From contig NZ_PYAK01000001.1 of the NCBI RefSeq assembly GCF_003264365.1, positions 269,725 through 333,724 on the forward strand: DNA of 64,000 bases, in the 5' to 3' direction. The notes beneath the pieces were generated by a model. The model was not told where the DNA came from, did not search any database, and was given only the letters and a program-made list of their open reading frames with translations. The stretch's first letter is position 1, and every line of letters starts with the position of its first letter. Shown in pieces: positions 9,448 to 19,133 of the stretch. Made by a program: the position numbers and the translations under genes. The DNA comes from Micromonospora noduli (lineage in GTDB: Bacteria > Actinomycetota > Actinomycetes > Mycobacteriales > Micromonosporaceae).

Positions 9448-10311
9448 GTGGCCGCCGCGCCGGTCTTGGACGTTCTTGACGCCGACGGCACACGACCGCC
9501 CGGTTGCCGAGTCCGGGCCTGGCGGCCACGAGTCCCAGGGATCAGCGAGGTGTTTCACGCCCAGATCGTCGACTACGCCTACCCGCTGCATGCCCACGAC
9601 ACCTGGACGGTGCTGATCCTCGACGCTGGGGCCATACGCTACGACCTCGACAACCGCCACTGCGCGGTAAGCGGCGGCGACTATGTCGCTGTCCTGCCAC
9701 CCGGAGTGGTCCACGACGGCCGTCCCGCCGCCAACGCCCCCGGCTTCCGCAAACGCAACCTGTACCTCGACCCCACCTTCCTACCCGCCAATCTGATCGG
9801 CTCCGCCGTCGACCACACCACCTTCCGCGACGGGCCACTGCGGCGCGCCCTCGCCAGGCTCCACCATGTCCTTGACGCCGACGAGGACCCGCTGAACGCC
9901 GAAGCCAGGCTGGCCATGATCGAGCAACGGCTCACCGACCACCTGGCCGCCGCCCCTTCCACGTCCACACGTCCGGAGCCGCAGGCCGCCCGCGCGCTGA
10001 GGGCGCTGCTCGACGAGCACACTGTGCAGGCTGTCAGCCTTGCCGCCGCCGCTCGCCTCCTGGACCGGTCGGTACCTCACCTGGTCCGCAGCTTCGGCCA
10101 GGCTTTCGGGATCAGTCCGCACGCATACATCATCGGTCGACGGATCGAGGCCGCCCGCAAACTACTCCTCGCCGGCATCCCGCCGGCCGAAGTGGCGATC
10201 ACCGTCGGCTTCTGCGACCAGGCCCACCTGACCCGACACTTTCGCCGACACACCTCCACCACACCGGCCCGATACGCCTCCGTCACAGGTAGCCGCGCTG
10301 CGTCCATCTGA
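9448..10311 (+). CDS. AraC-family regulator with AraC-binding cupin domain
   Basis: The sensor domain is recognisable in ISEVFHAQIVDYAYPLHAHD, YVAVLPPGVVHDGRP and KRNLYLDPTFLP. The C-terminal two-HTH DNA-binding domain includes SLAAAARLLDRSVPHLVRSF and VAITVGFCDQAHLTRHFRRH. The start is not settled: GTG 9448, TTG 9466 and GTG 9550 are all in frame and none has a good ribosome binding site; conserved sequence begins near CRVRAWRPRVPG, so the true start is probably at or before 9490. It is divergent from the cupin gene and probably regulates it. Confidence 0.85.
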   Translation: MAAAPVLDVLDADGTRPPGCRVRAWRPRVPGISEVFHAQIVDYAYPLHAHDTWTVLILDAGAIRYDLDNRHCAVSGGDYVAVLPPGVVHDGRPAANAPGFRKRNLYLDPTFLPANLIGSAVDHTTFRDGPLRRALARLHHVLDADEDPLNAEARLAMIEQRLTDHLAAAPSTSTRPEPQAARALRALLDEHTVQAVSLAAAARLLDRSVPHLVRSFGQAFGISPHAYIIGRRIEAARKLLLAGIPPAEVAITVGFCDQAHLTRHFRRHTSTTPARYASVTGSRAASI

Positions 10312-10512
10312 CGTCAAAGCTCGTGGAGGAAGACCAAGGAGTACGCCGGGTCTGGTAGCGCAGCTGCCCACATGGCGCTCGCACTACCCGGCGGGACGGG
10401 TCTACTCGCCTGGGCCCAATGAGACAGGCATCGATCCTGCCCGCTGCTGCGACTCGTCCAGAAGGCGACGCGGGCTGCGGCGGGAACGCACAGCGGCCGA
10501 GTTCGCCGGAGG

Positions 10513-10782
10513 TCATCCCTCAGCGGCGGGTCGGCTGTGCACCACCAGTTCGTCGATCTCCAATCGGCCGACGCGCAGCTCCCGCACGACCGCCCGGCGG
10601 ATCGCCAGCCGCCCGATGACCAGCGCCCCGACTGCCACGGCCCCGACGGCCAGCGCCCCCACGGCGAGGGCGCCGAGCGAGGCCGCTCCCGCAGCCCGCG
10701 CCCCGGTAGCCGCCGCGCCTGTCGCCACCGCGCCGTTGGCCCGCGCCCCGGTCAACCGCATCAGGCTCACGTCTCGCTTCAT
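10513..10782 (-). CDS. Small pentapeptide-periodic protein (predicted beta-helix-like)
   Basis: An 89-residue protein in which residues 12-81 are 14 consecutive five-residue units. Early units are Gly-Ala rich (GARAN, GAVAT, GALAV) and later units become charged (GRLAI, RELRV, GRLEI, DELVV). The fixed small residue, then Ala/Leu, then a hydrophobic residue at the fifth position suggests a right-handed coil like the pentapeptide-repeat fold, though this is not the canonical A(D/N)LXX repeat. Function is unknown. The start is ATG 10782 with a G-run immediately upstream; ATG 10761 is the alternative. The gene stands alone, convergent with the AraC-type gene. Confidence 0.65.
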   Translation of the reverse strand: MKRDVSLMRLTGARANGAVATGAAATGARAAGAASLGALAVGALAVGAVAVGALVIGRLAIRRAVVRELRVGRLEIDELVVHSRPAAEG

Positions 10783-11164
10783 TCCCCCATTGTCCGCATA
10801 CCCTCGGCCGCCCGCTCCTCATAGGTCCGGTTGTGTGCTTCAGGGTGCCGCCGACGATGCCGAGGAGCATCGGCCGGACGACTTCGGCGGCGCACACCGA
10901 GCCAGTCCCAGCTGGGGCGAGCCACAAGAACACCTTCCACTGAATCCGCTGCACCGATCGGGGTGGTCTCTTAGGCTGCGTGGGCGGGGCGCCCGGTTCG
11001 ACGAGTGCGTCGCGGTGGCGCTGTACGGGCTGGTCAGGGTGCTCCTCTCGGCGGCTCGGCCGTACCGCTACGTCAGCCGGCACGGGGAGCTGCGGCGACG
11101 GCGCCTGAGGCCCCCGGTTTGTTCGCCGTCAGCGGCCGAGCCTGGCTACCGGTGAGGAGCACCG
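10783..11164. other. Divergent spacer without a supported gene
   Basis: The 382 bases separate the pentapeptide-periodic gene from the membrane-protein gene. GGGTAT occurs on the minus strand at 10803-10798, just upstream of the small gene, but without a matching -35. Nothing else stands out. Confidence 0.4.
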
Positions 11165-12292
11165 ATGACGCAGAGTGAACAGGACCGCCCGGAGATCGTC
11201 GTCGGACTGGTGGCAACCCCGCCGGACCACCCGGCCCGGGTGGCCGCGCGGCTCACCGCCGAGCTGACCAGCGGGCTCGCCGAGCGGGTGAACGCCGACG
11301 TGCGGTGGATCGTCCGGGAAGGTTGGGGCGAAGTGGCACCGCGCCGCGACGGCGGCGTAGAGGCGCTACTCGATGATCTCGCCCAACGGCGTGCCGACGA
11401 CCAGTGGGACGTCGCCGTCTGCTTGACCGATCTGCCGCTGCATGCCGATCGGGTGCCGCTGGTCGCGCAGACCTCCGCTCGGCGTCGGGTCGCTGTGGTG
11501 TCCCTGCCCGCGCTGGGACTGCGCCAGCTGCGAGCGGCCCGCGCCGCCGTTCCGGATCTGGTGAGCCGGCTGCTGAACGAGGCTTCCGACCAGCGGTTGC
11601 CGCCGGCCGGCCGGGCATCGACCGAGATGACAAGCCGGATTCCCGCCGTCCACCGGGTGGTCGGCGAGGCCGACGCCGGTGAGCGGCGCTACGTCGCCTC
11701 GCGACTCATCGGCCGGTTACGACTGTTGATCGGCATGGTTCGAGCCAACCGTCCGGGGCGTGCCCTGCTGGGCCTGTCGAAGCTGTTGGTCGGCGCGTTC
11801 GGCACGGCCGCGTTCGCACTCACCACGGACACCATCTGGCAGATGGGCGCTGCGCTCGGCGGACTGCGGCTCGCCGTGATCATGCTGCTCGGGCTGACAG
11901 CGTTGGTGGCCTGGTTGATCGTCGCGCACGACCTGTGGGAGAAACCAGGCCGCGAGACGCCGACCGAGCTGGCACGGCTGTTCAACCTGGGTACGATCCT
12001 CACCCTCACTCTGGCCACGGTGCTGTCCTACGTGGTGTTGTTCGTGGGAACGGTGCTCGTCGGGGCGCTGCTGATCGACACCTCCGTGCTGGAGCAGACC
12101 CTGCAGCGACCAGTCAACCTCACCGACTATCTGACGCTCGCTTGGATCACCAGCTCGCTGGCCACCGTCGGCGGCGCGATCGGCTCCGGGCTGGAAAACG
12201 AGGAAACGGTACGGGCTGCCGCGTACGGCTACCATCCCCAACCCGACGGCTGGCGGGACGAGAAGAGCGGACAGTCCCACAGGGGGAGGTAA
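11165..12292 (+). CDS. Conserved actinobacterial integral membrane protein
   Basis: A 375-residue protein with a soluble N-terminal half (residues 1-190: EIVVGLVATPPDHPARVAAR, WDVAVCLTDLPLHAD). The C-terminal half has four hydrophobic segments (SKLLVGAFGTAAFALT, LRLAVIMLLGLTALVAWLIV, LTLTLATVLSYVVLFVGTVL and YLTLAWITSSLATVGGAIGS) and ends in a charged tail. No family with known function was recognised. GGTGAGG precedes the ATG. The convergent zinc dehydrogenase gene ends 27 bases beyond the stop. Confidence 0.75.
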   Translation: MTQSEQDRPEIVVGLVATPPDHPARVAARLTAELTSGLAERVNADVRWIVREGWGEVAPRRDGGVEALLDDLAQRRADDQWDVAVCLTDLPLHADRVPLVAQTSARRRVAVVSLPALGLRQLRAARAAVPDLVSRLLNEASDQRLPPAGRASTEMTSRIPAVHRVVGEADAGERRYVASRLIGRLRLLIGMVRANRPGRALLGLSKLLVGAFGTAAFALTTDTIWQMGAALGGLRLAVIMLLGLTALVAWLIVAHDLWEKPGRETPTELARLFNLGTILTLTLATVLSYVVLFVGTVLVGALLIDTSVLEQTLQRPVNLTDYLTLAWITSSLATVGGAIGSGLENEETVRAAAYGYHPQPDGWRDEKSGQSHRGR

Positions 12293-12318
12293 GTGGGAGT
12301 AGTCCCTGGTCGCGACGG

Positions 12319-13494
12319 TCAGCTGGTTGGCTGGAAGACGGCACGTACACATCCGTCGAGTTTCTGCTTGAACATCTCGTAGCCGCGCGGCGCCTCGTCC
12401 AACGTCATGGTGTGCGTCGCGAGATGCTCCGGGACCAACTCGCCGCGGGCCATTCGCTCGAGCAGCATGGGAATGTAGCGCTGTCCGTGCTGCTGCGCGC
12501 CGCGCAGCGTCAGCCCCTTGTTCATCACCGCCCCGAGCGGGAACTTGTCCACCAGGCCGGCGAACACGCCCAGGATGAACACACTGCCGCCCTTGCGACA
12601 GTTGTAGATCGCCTCCCGCGCGGCGATCGGGCGGTCGGACTCGATGCGCAGCTGCTGCTTGACCTGGTCGTACCAGAATTGCGGACCGCTGCTGTGCGAC
12701 TCCATGCCGACGGCCTCGATGCACACGTCCGGGCCTCGACCACCACTGCGTTCCAGCAACTCGCCGCTGACGTCCTGCTGTTCGTAGTTCAGCGTCTCGA
12801 CGCCGAGATGCGTCTGGGCCATCTGGAGCCGGTTGTCGAGTCGGTCGATCACGATCACCCGATCGGCACCGAGCAGCACGGCGGCGCGGGCCGCCATCTG
12901 CCCTACCCCACCGGCGCCCCACACCGCCACGACATCACCCGGTTTGACCCCGGCGAGGTCGGCGCCCATCCAGCCGGTCGGCGCGGCGTCGGAGGCGAAC
13001 AGCGCGCGCTCGTCGCTCACCTCGTCCGGGACGGTGAAGGCGCCCTGGTCGGCGTAGGGGACGCGGATGTATTCGGCGTGGCTGCCGGCGAAGCCGCCGA
13101 GTGCGTGGGAGTAGCCGTAGCAGCCTCCGGGCGCGGCACCCCAGACGTTCTCGGTGATCATCGGGTTCGTGTTCCCGTTGTCGCACAGCGAGAACTGTTG
13201 TTGCTGGCAGTACCAGCACTTGCCGCAGGAGACGAACGAACAGACGACGACCCGGTCGCCTACCTTGTGGTTGCGTACCTGCGGACCGACCTCGACGATC
13301 TCGCCAAGGAACTCGTGCCCGAGGACATCGCCGCGTTCCATGAACGGGATGTACCCGCCGAGCAGGTGCAGGTCCGACCCGCAGGTCACCGTCCGACGGA
13401 CCCGGACGATGGCGTCCTGCTCGTTGCGGAGTTGCGGGTCCGGAACCTGCCGCACCGCGAGCTCGTTGGCTCCTTCCCAGACCAGTGCCTTCAC
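12319..13494 (-). CDS. Zinc-dependent alcohol dehydrogenase (formaldehyde-dehydrogenase-like MDR)
   Basis: Medium-chain dehydrogenase of 391 residues. Catalytic zinc ligands are Cys38 (TCGSDLH) and His60-Glu61 (GHE); structural zinc ligands are Cys90, 93, 96 and 104. The NAD-binding motif is VWGAGGVGQ. The long insertion (CIEAVGMESHSSGP, QVKQQLRIESDRP) is typical of the glutathione-independent formaldehyde dehydrogenase-like subgroup; the real substrate is unknown. The start is a GTG that overlaps the stop of the upstream 162-residue gene (GTGA), so the two are translationally coupled. A paralogue with the same coupling lies at 17057-18232. Confidence 0.92.
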   Translation of the reverse strand: MKALVWEGANELAVRQVPDPQLRNEQDAIVRVRRTVTCGSDLHLLGGYIPFMERGDVLGHEFLGEIVEVGPQVRNHKVGDRVVVCSFVSCGKCWYCQQQQFSLCDNGNTNPMITENVWGAAPGGCYGYSHALGGFAGSHAEYIRVPYADQGAFTVPDEVSDERALFASDAAPTGWMGADLAGVKPGDVVAVWGAGGVGQMAARAAVLLGADRVIVIDRLDNRLQMAQTHLGVETLNYEQQDVSGELLERSGGRGPDVCIEAVGMESHSSGPQFWYDQVKQQLRIESDRPIAAREAIYNCRKGGSVFILGVFAGLVDKFPLGAVMNKGLTLRGAQQHGQRYIPMLLERMARGELVPEHLATHTMTLDEAPRGYEMFKQKLDGCVRAVFQPTS

Positions 13495-13979
13495 AGTCGT
13501 CCCTCCCGCCGACCCTGTTGGGTGGCCATCCGCAGTGGCTTGTTCATCGGAGTCGGCTCGGTGGTGGGTGGATAGTCGGGATGGAGGACCTCACTGGTCT
13601 CGATCAGTTGCTTCGACTCTCGCAGCGCAGCGCGGATGGCCTGCTCCGGATCCCGGCCGGTGGCTCGTCGAGCGGCGGCGGCGACAGGTAGTCGAGAACC
13701 GTCGCGCAGCCGTACGGCGATCTCCGTCCCCTGGTCGCCGGGGGCAGGCCGGAGCTGGACCTCGACGGCGTCCCCAAGCCCGGCCAGCGGCTCGGGGAGT
13801 TGCCCGCCGGGGGCGACGTCACCCGCTGGTCGGTTCACCGTCGCCACGTGCCACTGCGGCCCGCGCCGCCGTGCCTGACCCCGTTGCCGGTGGCCGTCAC
13901 CCTGGTCGGTCCCGCCGAGCAGACGCCGCGCGACCACCCCGCCGGCAACCACGACCGCTCCGCCGATCAGCCACCTCAT
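13491..13979 (-). CDS. Membrane-anchored SRPBCC/cyclase-like protein
   Basis: About 162 residues. One N-terminal hydrophobic segment (WLIGGAVVVAGGVVARRLLG) precedes a soluble domain containing WHVATVNRPAGDVAP, LPEPLAGLGDAVEVQLRPAP and GDQGTEIAVRL. The latter resembles the beta-strand part of short SRPBCC-like actinobacterial proteins. It is directly coupled to the zinc dehydrogenase by a four-base GTGA overlap. The other module at 16062-18232 pairs a membrane-SRPBCC fusion with the same type of dehydrogenase, which supports the domain call and suggests a partner role. The ATG at 13979 begins the membrane segment; an upstream in-frame extension adds only a hydrophilic stretch. Confidence 0.65.
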   Translation of the reverse strand: MRWLIGGAVVVAGGVVARRLLGGTDQGDGHRQRGQARRRGPQWHVATVNRPAGDVAPGGQLPEPLAGLGDAVEVQLRPAPGDQGTEIAVRLRDGSRLPVAAAARRATGRDPEQAIRAALRESKQLIETSEVLHPDYPPTTEPTPMNKPLRMATQQGRREGRL

Positions 13980-14135
13980 GTCCGCCCCTGTCGCTTGGTC
14001 TGCTCGTGCGGGTGCCGTCAATTATTGGCAACTTTCAGGGCAAACCCTTTCATAAACGGCGACCGCGTCGCGGCGGTTCTGGCACTGAATGAGTTCCTGC
14101 CGGTCGGGTGTCTCCCGCCGGAACGGCCGCTGGTC

Positions 14136-14978
14136 CTACAACATCTCCAGCGGTTGCGGGGCTGCCGGCGGCGGGAACGCCGTGTCGAGTGCCGCCACGT
14201 CCTCCTCGGTCAGCTGCACGTCGCGCGCCTCAGCGTTCTCCTGGGTGTGTTCTGGCCTGGACGACCGGGGGATGGCCGCGACCATCTCCTGCCGTAGCAG
14301 CCAGGCCAGCGCGACCTGGGCGGCCGTGGCCCCGCGCCGGGCGGCGACCTCCGCGACCTGGGGGTGGCCGAGCAGTCGACCCTGCTCGATCGGCGAGTAC
14401 GCCATCACCGGAATCCGATGCTCACGTAGCCACGGTAGGAGGTCGTACTCGGGACCACGGCGGGTGAGGTTGTACAGAATCTGATTCGTCGCGCAGGCAC
14501 TTCCGCCCGCCTCAAAGAGGTCCGTCATGTCCGAAAGATCGAAGTTGCTCACGCCCCACTGTCCGATGTCACCGGCGTCGACAAGTTCGGCGAACGCCTC
14601 GATCGTCTCCGCGAGTGGATGCGTGCCACGCCAGTGCAGCAGGTAGAGGTCGATATGGTCGACGCCGAGTCGTTGCAGGCTGCGGCGGCAGGCCTGCACG
14701 GTTCCCCGTCGGCTGGCGTTCGACGGCAGCACCTTGTCGACCAGAAAGACGTCGGCCCGTCGTCCGACGATCGCCTCGCCGACGAGTTCCTCGGAAGCGC
14801 CGTCACCGTACATCTCCGCAGTGTCGATCATGGTCATGCCCAGGTCGAGCCCGGCACGCAGGGCGGCCAGCTCGTCCTGGCGCCTTGCAGGGTTCTCGCC
14901 GAGGTACCACGTTCCCTGCCCGAGCACGGGCATGGGCTGGCCGGACGGCATCTCGATCGCATCGCTGGCGAGGGTCAT
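14136..14978 (-). CDS. Aldo/keto reductase
   Basis: A 280-residue (alpha/beta)8 NADPH-dependent carbonyl reductase. The catalytic tetrad is visible: Asp52 and Tyr57 in TAEMYGDG, Lys82 in DKVL and His115 in LLHW. The cofactor-binding end has IPRSSRPEHTQENAEA. Similarity is to the YeaE-like methylglyoxal/aldehyde reductase branch. The start ATG 14978 has GGAAAGG upstream; the open frame continues further but lacks signals. It is divergent from the DJ-1/PfpI gene, and the shared 238-base spacer has a SigB-type promoter in each direction, so the pair may form an aldehyde or methylglyoxal detoxification unit. Confidence 0.92.
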   Translation of the reverse strand: MTLASDAIEMPSGQPMPVLGQGTWYLGENPARRQDELAALRAGLDLGMTMIDTAEMYGDGASEELVGEAIVGRRADVFLVDKVLPSNASRRGTVQACRRSLQRLGVDHIDLYLLHWRGTHPLAETIEAFAELVDAGDIGQWGVSNFDLSDMTDLFEAGGSACATNQILYNLTRRGPEYDLLPWLREHRIPVMAYSPIEQGRLLGHPQVAEVAARRGATAAQVALAWLLRQEMVAAIPRSSRPEHTQENAEARDVQLTEEDVAALDTAFPPPAAPQPLEML

Positions 14979-15013
14979 GTCGACCTTTCCCGGTTCCAGT
15001 TGGGTTGTCTGCC

Positions 15014-15038
15014 TTACCCGCTGCGACAGGCAGCACAC
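15014..15038 (-). promoter_or_regulatory. SigB-type promoter of the aldo/keto reductase gene
   Basis: On the minus strand: GTGT (15038-15035), 15 bases, GGGTAA (15019-15014), 35 bases before the ATG. The core elements are identical to those of the SDR promoter at 2374-2398. Confidence 0.5.
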
Positions 15039-15129
15039 GCGCACGACGCGCCACGCTCGCCCACCGGCACCGGTTGCGCAGCGTGCAGGCGGGAAGGATC
15101 GTCCACCATCGGGCGGGCTTTGCTGGCCT

Positions 15130-15155
15130 GTTTGCCCGTCCCCCGCACCGGGAAG
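15130..15155 (+). promoter_or_regulatory. SigB-type promoter of the DJ-1/PfpI gene
   Basis: GTTT (15130-15133), 16 bases, GGGAAG (15150-15155), 61 bases before the ATG. Confidence 0.4.
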
Positions 15156-15216
15156 GCGACCGCGATCCAGCGACGCGACGCCGACCGGGCGGCGCCGCGA
15201 AGGGGAGGCCACCGAG

Positions 15217-15798
15217 ATGGCGCAGAGCCAGCAGCCACTGACCGGCAAGCGAGTCGCTTGCCTCGCCGCCGACGGAGTGGAGGACGTGGAATACACCCAG
15301 TCCCGAGCCGCCGCGGAGCAGGCGGGAGCCGAGGTTCACCTGATCTCGTTGCAGTCCGGCGAGATCCAGTCGATGAACCAGGACATCAACCCTGCCAACC
15401 GCTACCGGGTGGATCGGACCGTGAACGACGTCGATGCGGCTGACTACGACGCCCTGTTGCTGCCGGGCGGGACGGTCAACCCCGACCGGCTCCGGATGAA
15501 CGCGGAGGCGATGAACTTCGTCCGGGCGTTCTTCCAACAGCACAAGCCGGTGGCGGCGATCTGCCACGGGCCGTGGTCGTTGGTCGAGACCGGCATGGTC
15601 AACGGCCGGACCCTCACCTCGTTCCCCAGCCTGCGCACCGACATCCGCAACGCCGGCGGAAACTGGGTCGACCAACAGGTGCAGGTCGACAACGGCCTCG
15701 TCACCAGCCGCAGCCCCAGCGACCTTCCGGCCTTCTGCGCCAAGATGGTCGAGGAGTTCGCCCAGGGCGAAGACGTCCGCCAGATGGCGACGGCCTGA
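15217..15798 (+). CDS. DJ-1/PfpI-family (class I glutamine amidotransferase-like) protein
   Basis: A 193-residue protein with the nucleophile elbow AAICHGPWSL (Cys116), the acidic residue in DGVEDVEY (Glu22) and the PGG strand LLLPGGTVNPD. Family members include intracellular peptidases, glyoxalase-III-type enzymes and general stress proteins (YhbO/YfkM type). This one resembles the stress group. Its start, ATG 15217, has GGGGAGG eight bases upstream. It is divergent from the aldo/keto reductase. A small hairpin follows the stop. Confidence 0.92.
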   Translation: MAQSQQPLTGKRVACLAADGVEDVEYTQSRAAAEQAGAEVHLISLQSGEIQSMNQDINPANRYRVDRTVNDVDAADYDALLLPGGTVNPDRLRMNAEAMNFVRAFFQQHKPVAAICHGPWSLVETGMVNGRTLTSFPSLRTDIRNAGGNWVDQQVQVDNGLVTSRSPSDLPAFCAKMVEEFAQGEDVRQMATA

Positions 15799-15804
15799 CC
15801 GACG

Positions 15805-15842
15805 GGGCTCAGGGCCGGGAGCATCAAGCCGGTCCTGAGCCC
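15805..15842 (+). terminator. Hairpin after the DJ-1/PfpI gene
   Basis: GGGCTCAGG at 15805-15813 pairs with CCTGAGCCC at 15834-15842 across a 20-base loop, seven bases after the stop. Confidence 0.55.
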
Positions 15843-15957
15843 GTGACGACGGCTGTCCCGCCGCCCGACACGCCGCCGCTCCCGCCGAACAGCGGCTGTC
15901 ATGACGGCGGACTGAGCAGCGGGACAGGGATCGCCTCCCTACTGCGGCCGATGGGCG

Positions 15958-15982
15958 GGTTGAGGTGGTTTCCGAGGGGTAT
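15958..15982 (+). promoter_or_regulatory. SigB-type promoter of the SRPBCC/dehydrogenase operon
   Basis: GGTT (15958-15961), 15 bases, GGGTAT (15977-15982), 79 bases before the GTG start. The -10 is an exact match to the general-stress consensus. Confidence 0.55.
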
Positions 15983-16061
15983 CCGGGCCCATACGGGTCG
16001 CGCTCCGGACCGTCGTGAACCGACAAACGCGGCCGGGCGCGACCGGATACGGAGGCTACCC

Positions 16062-17056
16062 GTGACTCAACTAGCAACCCGAGAGGCAGCGAAGGCAAGG
16101 CAGGACGACGTGCAGCGGCGAGGACGCCGGCTCGGCTGGGTGAGTCTCGGCCTGGGCGTGGCACAGCTGGCGGCACCGGGCACGGTGCGCCGAATCAGCG
16201 GAGTGGACGACTCCCCGACGACCCGGGCGGTGGTGCCGCTGGTCGGGGCGCGGGAGTTGGTACACGCGGCCGGGCTCCTGACGAGCCGGCGAAAGAGCGT
16301 TTGGGCGTGGACACGGGTCGTGGGTGACGCGATGGACCTGGCCTCCCTCGGGGTGGCCATCGCCCACCGCAGCGGGCGCCCCCGGCGTCGCCTCGTCGCT
16401 GTCACTGGCGCCGTCGTCGGGATCACGGTGGTGGATCTGCTGACCGCCGTGCAGGCCACCCGGGCGAAGAAGATCGGCTCAGCGCCGACGGCACGAGGCT
16501 CACGCGAAGGAGGACCCATGGAGCTGACAGCCACGACGACCATCCGCAAACCCCCGCCCAAGGTCTACGCGTTCTGGCGCGACCTGGGCAACCTCCCGAC
16601 GTTCATGGCCCACCTCGAGCAGATCCGCACCACCGGCGACCGTACGAGCCACTGGTCCGCCAGCGCTCCGTTCGGCACTAACGTCGAGTGGGACGCGGAG
16701 ATCGTCGACGAGGCACCCGGCGAGAAGATCGCCTGGCGGTCGACCGGGAACGCCGACGTGCCGAACGCCGGCACGGTCCGGTTCGTGCCCGCCCCGGACG
16801 GGGTGAGCACCGAGGTGCACGTCGTTCTGTCGTACGACATCCCGGGCGGCGCGGTCGGCAAGGCGGTCGCCAAGTACTTCGGCGAGGAACCGCACCAGCA
16901 GCTCGACGACGACCTGCGCCGGCTCAAGCAGGTGCTGGAGACCGGCCAGGTGGTCCGATCCGAGGGCGCCCCGTGGGGCAAGCGGGCACGCAAGGAGTTC
17001 CCGCAGCGTCCGGCGCAACCGCTGTCGGATTCCGAGCTGGCGAAGGGGGCCGATTC

Positions 17057-17060
<4 letters not shown>
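16062..17060 (+). CDS. Fusion of a small membrane domain with a SRPBCC (cyclase/dehydrase-like) domain
   Basis: A 332-residue protein. The N-terminal part has about four hydrophobic segments (RLGWVSLGLGVAQLAAPG, residues 25-140, with VVPLVGARELVHAAGLL and WAWTRVVGDAMDLASLGVAI). After a short linker the SRPBCC fold starts at about residue 153 (MELTATTTIRKPPPKVYAFW, WDAEIVDEAPGEKIAWRS and the C-terminal helix DDDLRRLKQVLETGQV). SRPBCC domains bind hydrophobic ligands. GTG 16062 has GGAGG six bases upstream. An ATG at 16518 with AAGGAGG could yield the SRPBCC domain alone. It is coupled to the dehydrogenase by a GTGA overlap. Confidence 0.85.
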
Positions 17061-18232
<1,172 letters not shown>

Positions 18233-18244
18233 CCACCATCACCC

Positions 18245-18285
18245 ACGCATCCGGCCACCGCAGCACGCTCGGTGGCCGGATGCGT
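18245..18285 (+). terminator. Hairpin terminator of the SRPBCC/dehydrogenase operon
   Basis: A perfect 15-bp stem (18245-18259 with 18271-18285), 11-base loop, followed by TGTCTG. Confidence 0.85.
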
Positions 18286-18345
18286 TGTCTGTCCACAGGC
18301 GCGGATCTGCGGGCGGCCCTGCATTCGCCACCGAGCTGCCCAGCT

Positions 18346-18370
18346 GTTTGCCGCAGACGACCCTGGGTAG
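18346..18370 (+). promoter_or_regulatory. SigB-type promoter of the TMEM175-like gene
   Basis: GTTT (18346-18349), 15 bases, GGGTAG (18365-18370), nine bases before the GTG start, implying a nearly leaderless transcript. Confidence 0.5.
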
Positions 18371-18379
18371 GCGCGGTCG

Positions 18380-19060
18380 GTGAGCGGGCCAGACACAGAC
18401 CTAGGCACCCGATCGGACACCAGCCGTGCCGTGGCGTTCAGCGATGCGATCTTCGCCATCATCATCACGCTGCTCGTCCTGGACCTCGGGATACCGGACG
18501 TCCCACCTGGTCGTCTCCTGTCCGGTTTGCTCAGTCAGTGGCCGTCGTACGTCGCCTATCTCGCGTCCTACTCGTACGTGGCCGTCGTCTGGCTCAACCA
18601 CAAGGCGGCGTTCAACCGCATTCGGCAGGTCGATCGTGGGCTGCACTGGATGAACCTGCTCGTACTGTTCAGCACGGCGCTGCTGCCGTTTCCAACGATT
18701 GTCGTGTCGCATGCGCTGCAGGAGCACAACAACGCGGACCAGCGTGTGGCCATCGCCTTCTATGCGCTCATCGGCGCGTTCTTGTGCGCGACGTGGCTGG
18801 CGTTCTACCACTACCTGGCCAGGCACCCTGATCTGCTGAAGGAGCAGGGCAAGGGCGGTTTCTTTCACGGCGAGCGGTTCCGGGCCCTTGCCGGGGTCGT
18901 CCTGTACCTCCTCGCGGGGGTGATCGGCTACCTGGTGGCACCCTTGATCGGCTTGGTCATCTTTCCCTTCCTACCCGTCTTCTATGCCCTCACCAGCGCC
19001 GGCCTGTACCAGTTGCGGGTGACCCGGCGTATCACCCACCGCCCTTCGCCACCATCCTGA
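18380..19060 (+). CDS. TMEM175-family (DUF1211) potassium-channel-like membrane protein
   Basis: A 226-residue protein with about six hydrophobic segments. The family signature sits at the start: RAVAFSDAIFAIIITLLVLD (the R.xxxFSD motif that forms the pore-lining helix), followed by the conserved WLNHKAAFNRI. Bacterial TMEM175 proteins form tetrameric, weakly selective K+ channels; activity here is inferred. The start is GTG 18380, just downstream of a SigB-like -10. A later start would remove the FSD motif, so this start is well constrained. Confidence 0.88.
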   Translation: MSGPDTDLGTRSDTSRAVAFSDAIFAIIITLLVLDLGIPDVPPGRLLSGLLSQWPSYVAYLASYSYVAVVWLNHKAAFNRIRQVDRGLHWMNLLVLFSTALLPFPTIVVSHALQEHNNADQRVAIAFYALIGAFLCATWLAFYHYLARHPDLLKEQGKGGFFHGERFRALAGVVLYLLAGVIGYLVAPLIGLVIFPFLPVFYALTSAGLYQLRVTRRITHRPSPPS

Positions 19061-19076
19061 GGGCGGGCGAACCGCC

Positions 19077-19101
19077 GTTTCACCCGGGCGTGGGTGGGAA
19101 C
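19077..19101 (+). promoter_or_regulatory. SigB-type promoter of the DUF2267 gene
   Basis: GTTT (19077-19080), 15 bases, GGGAAC (19096-19101), 32 bases before the GTG. Confidence 0.4.
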
Positions 19102-19133
19102 CCGCCGCAATCCGTTTCGAGAGGGGACCCGAG

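Noticed and set aside
10560..10770. Tandem 15-base periodicity that looks like a DNA repeat array
   Set aside because: It is explained by the five-residue protein periodicity of the small gene on the minus strand; the units differ in sequence.
15573..16061. N-terminal extension of the membrane-SRPBCC fusion across the end of the DJ-1 gene
   Set aside because: It overlaps the DJ-1 gene in another frame and its terminator; GGAGG before GTG 16062 marks the start.
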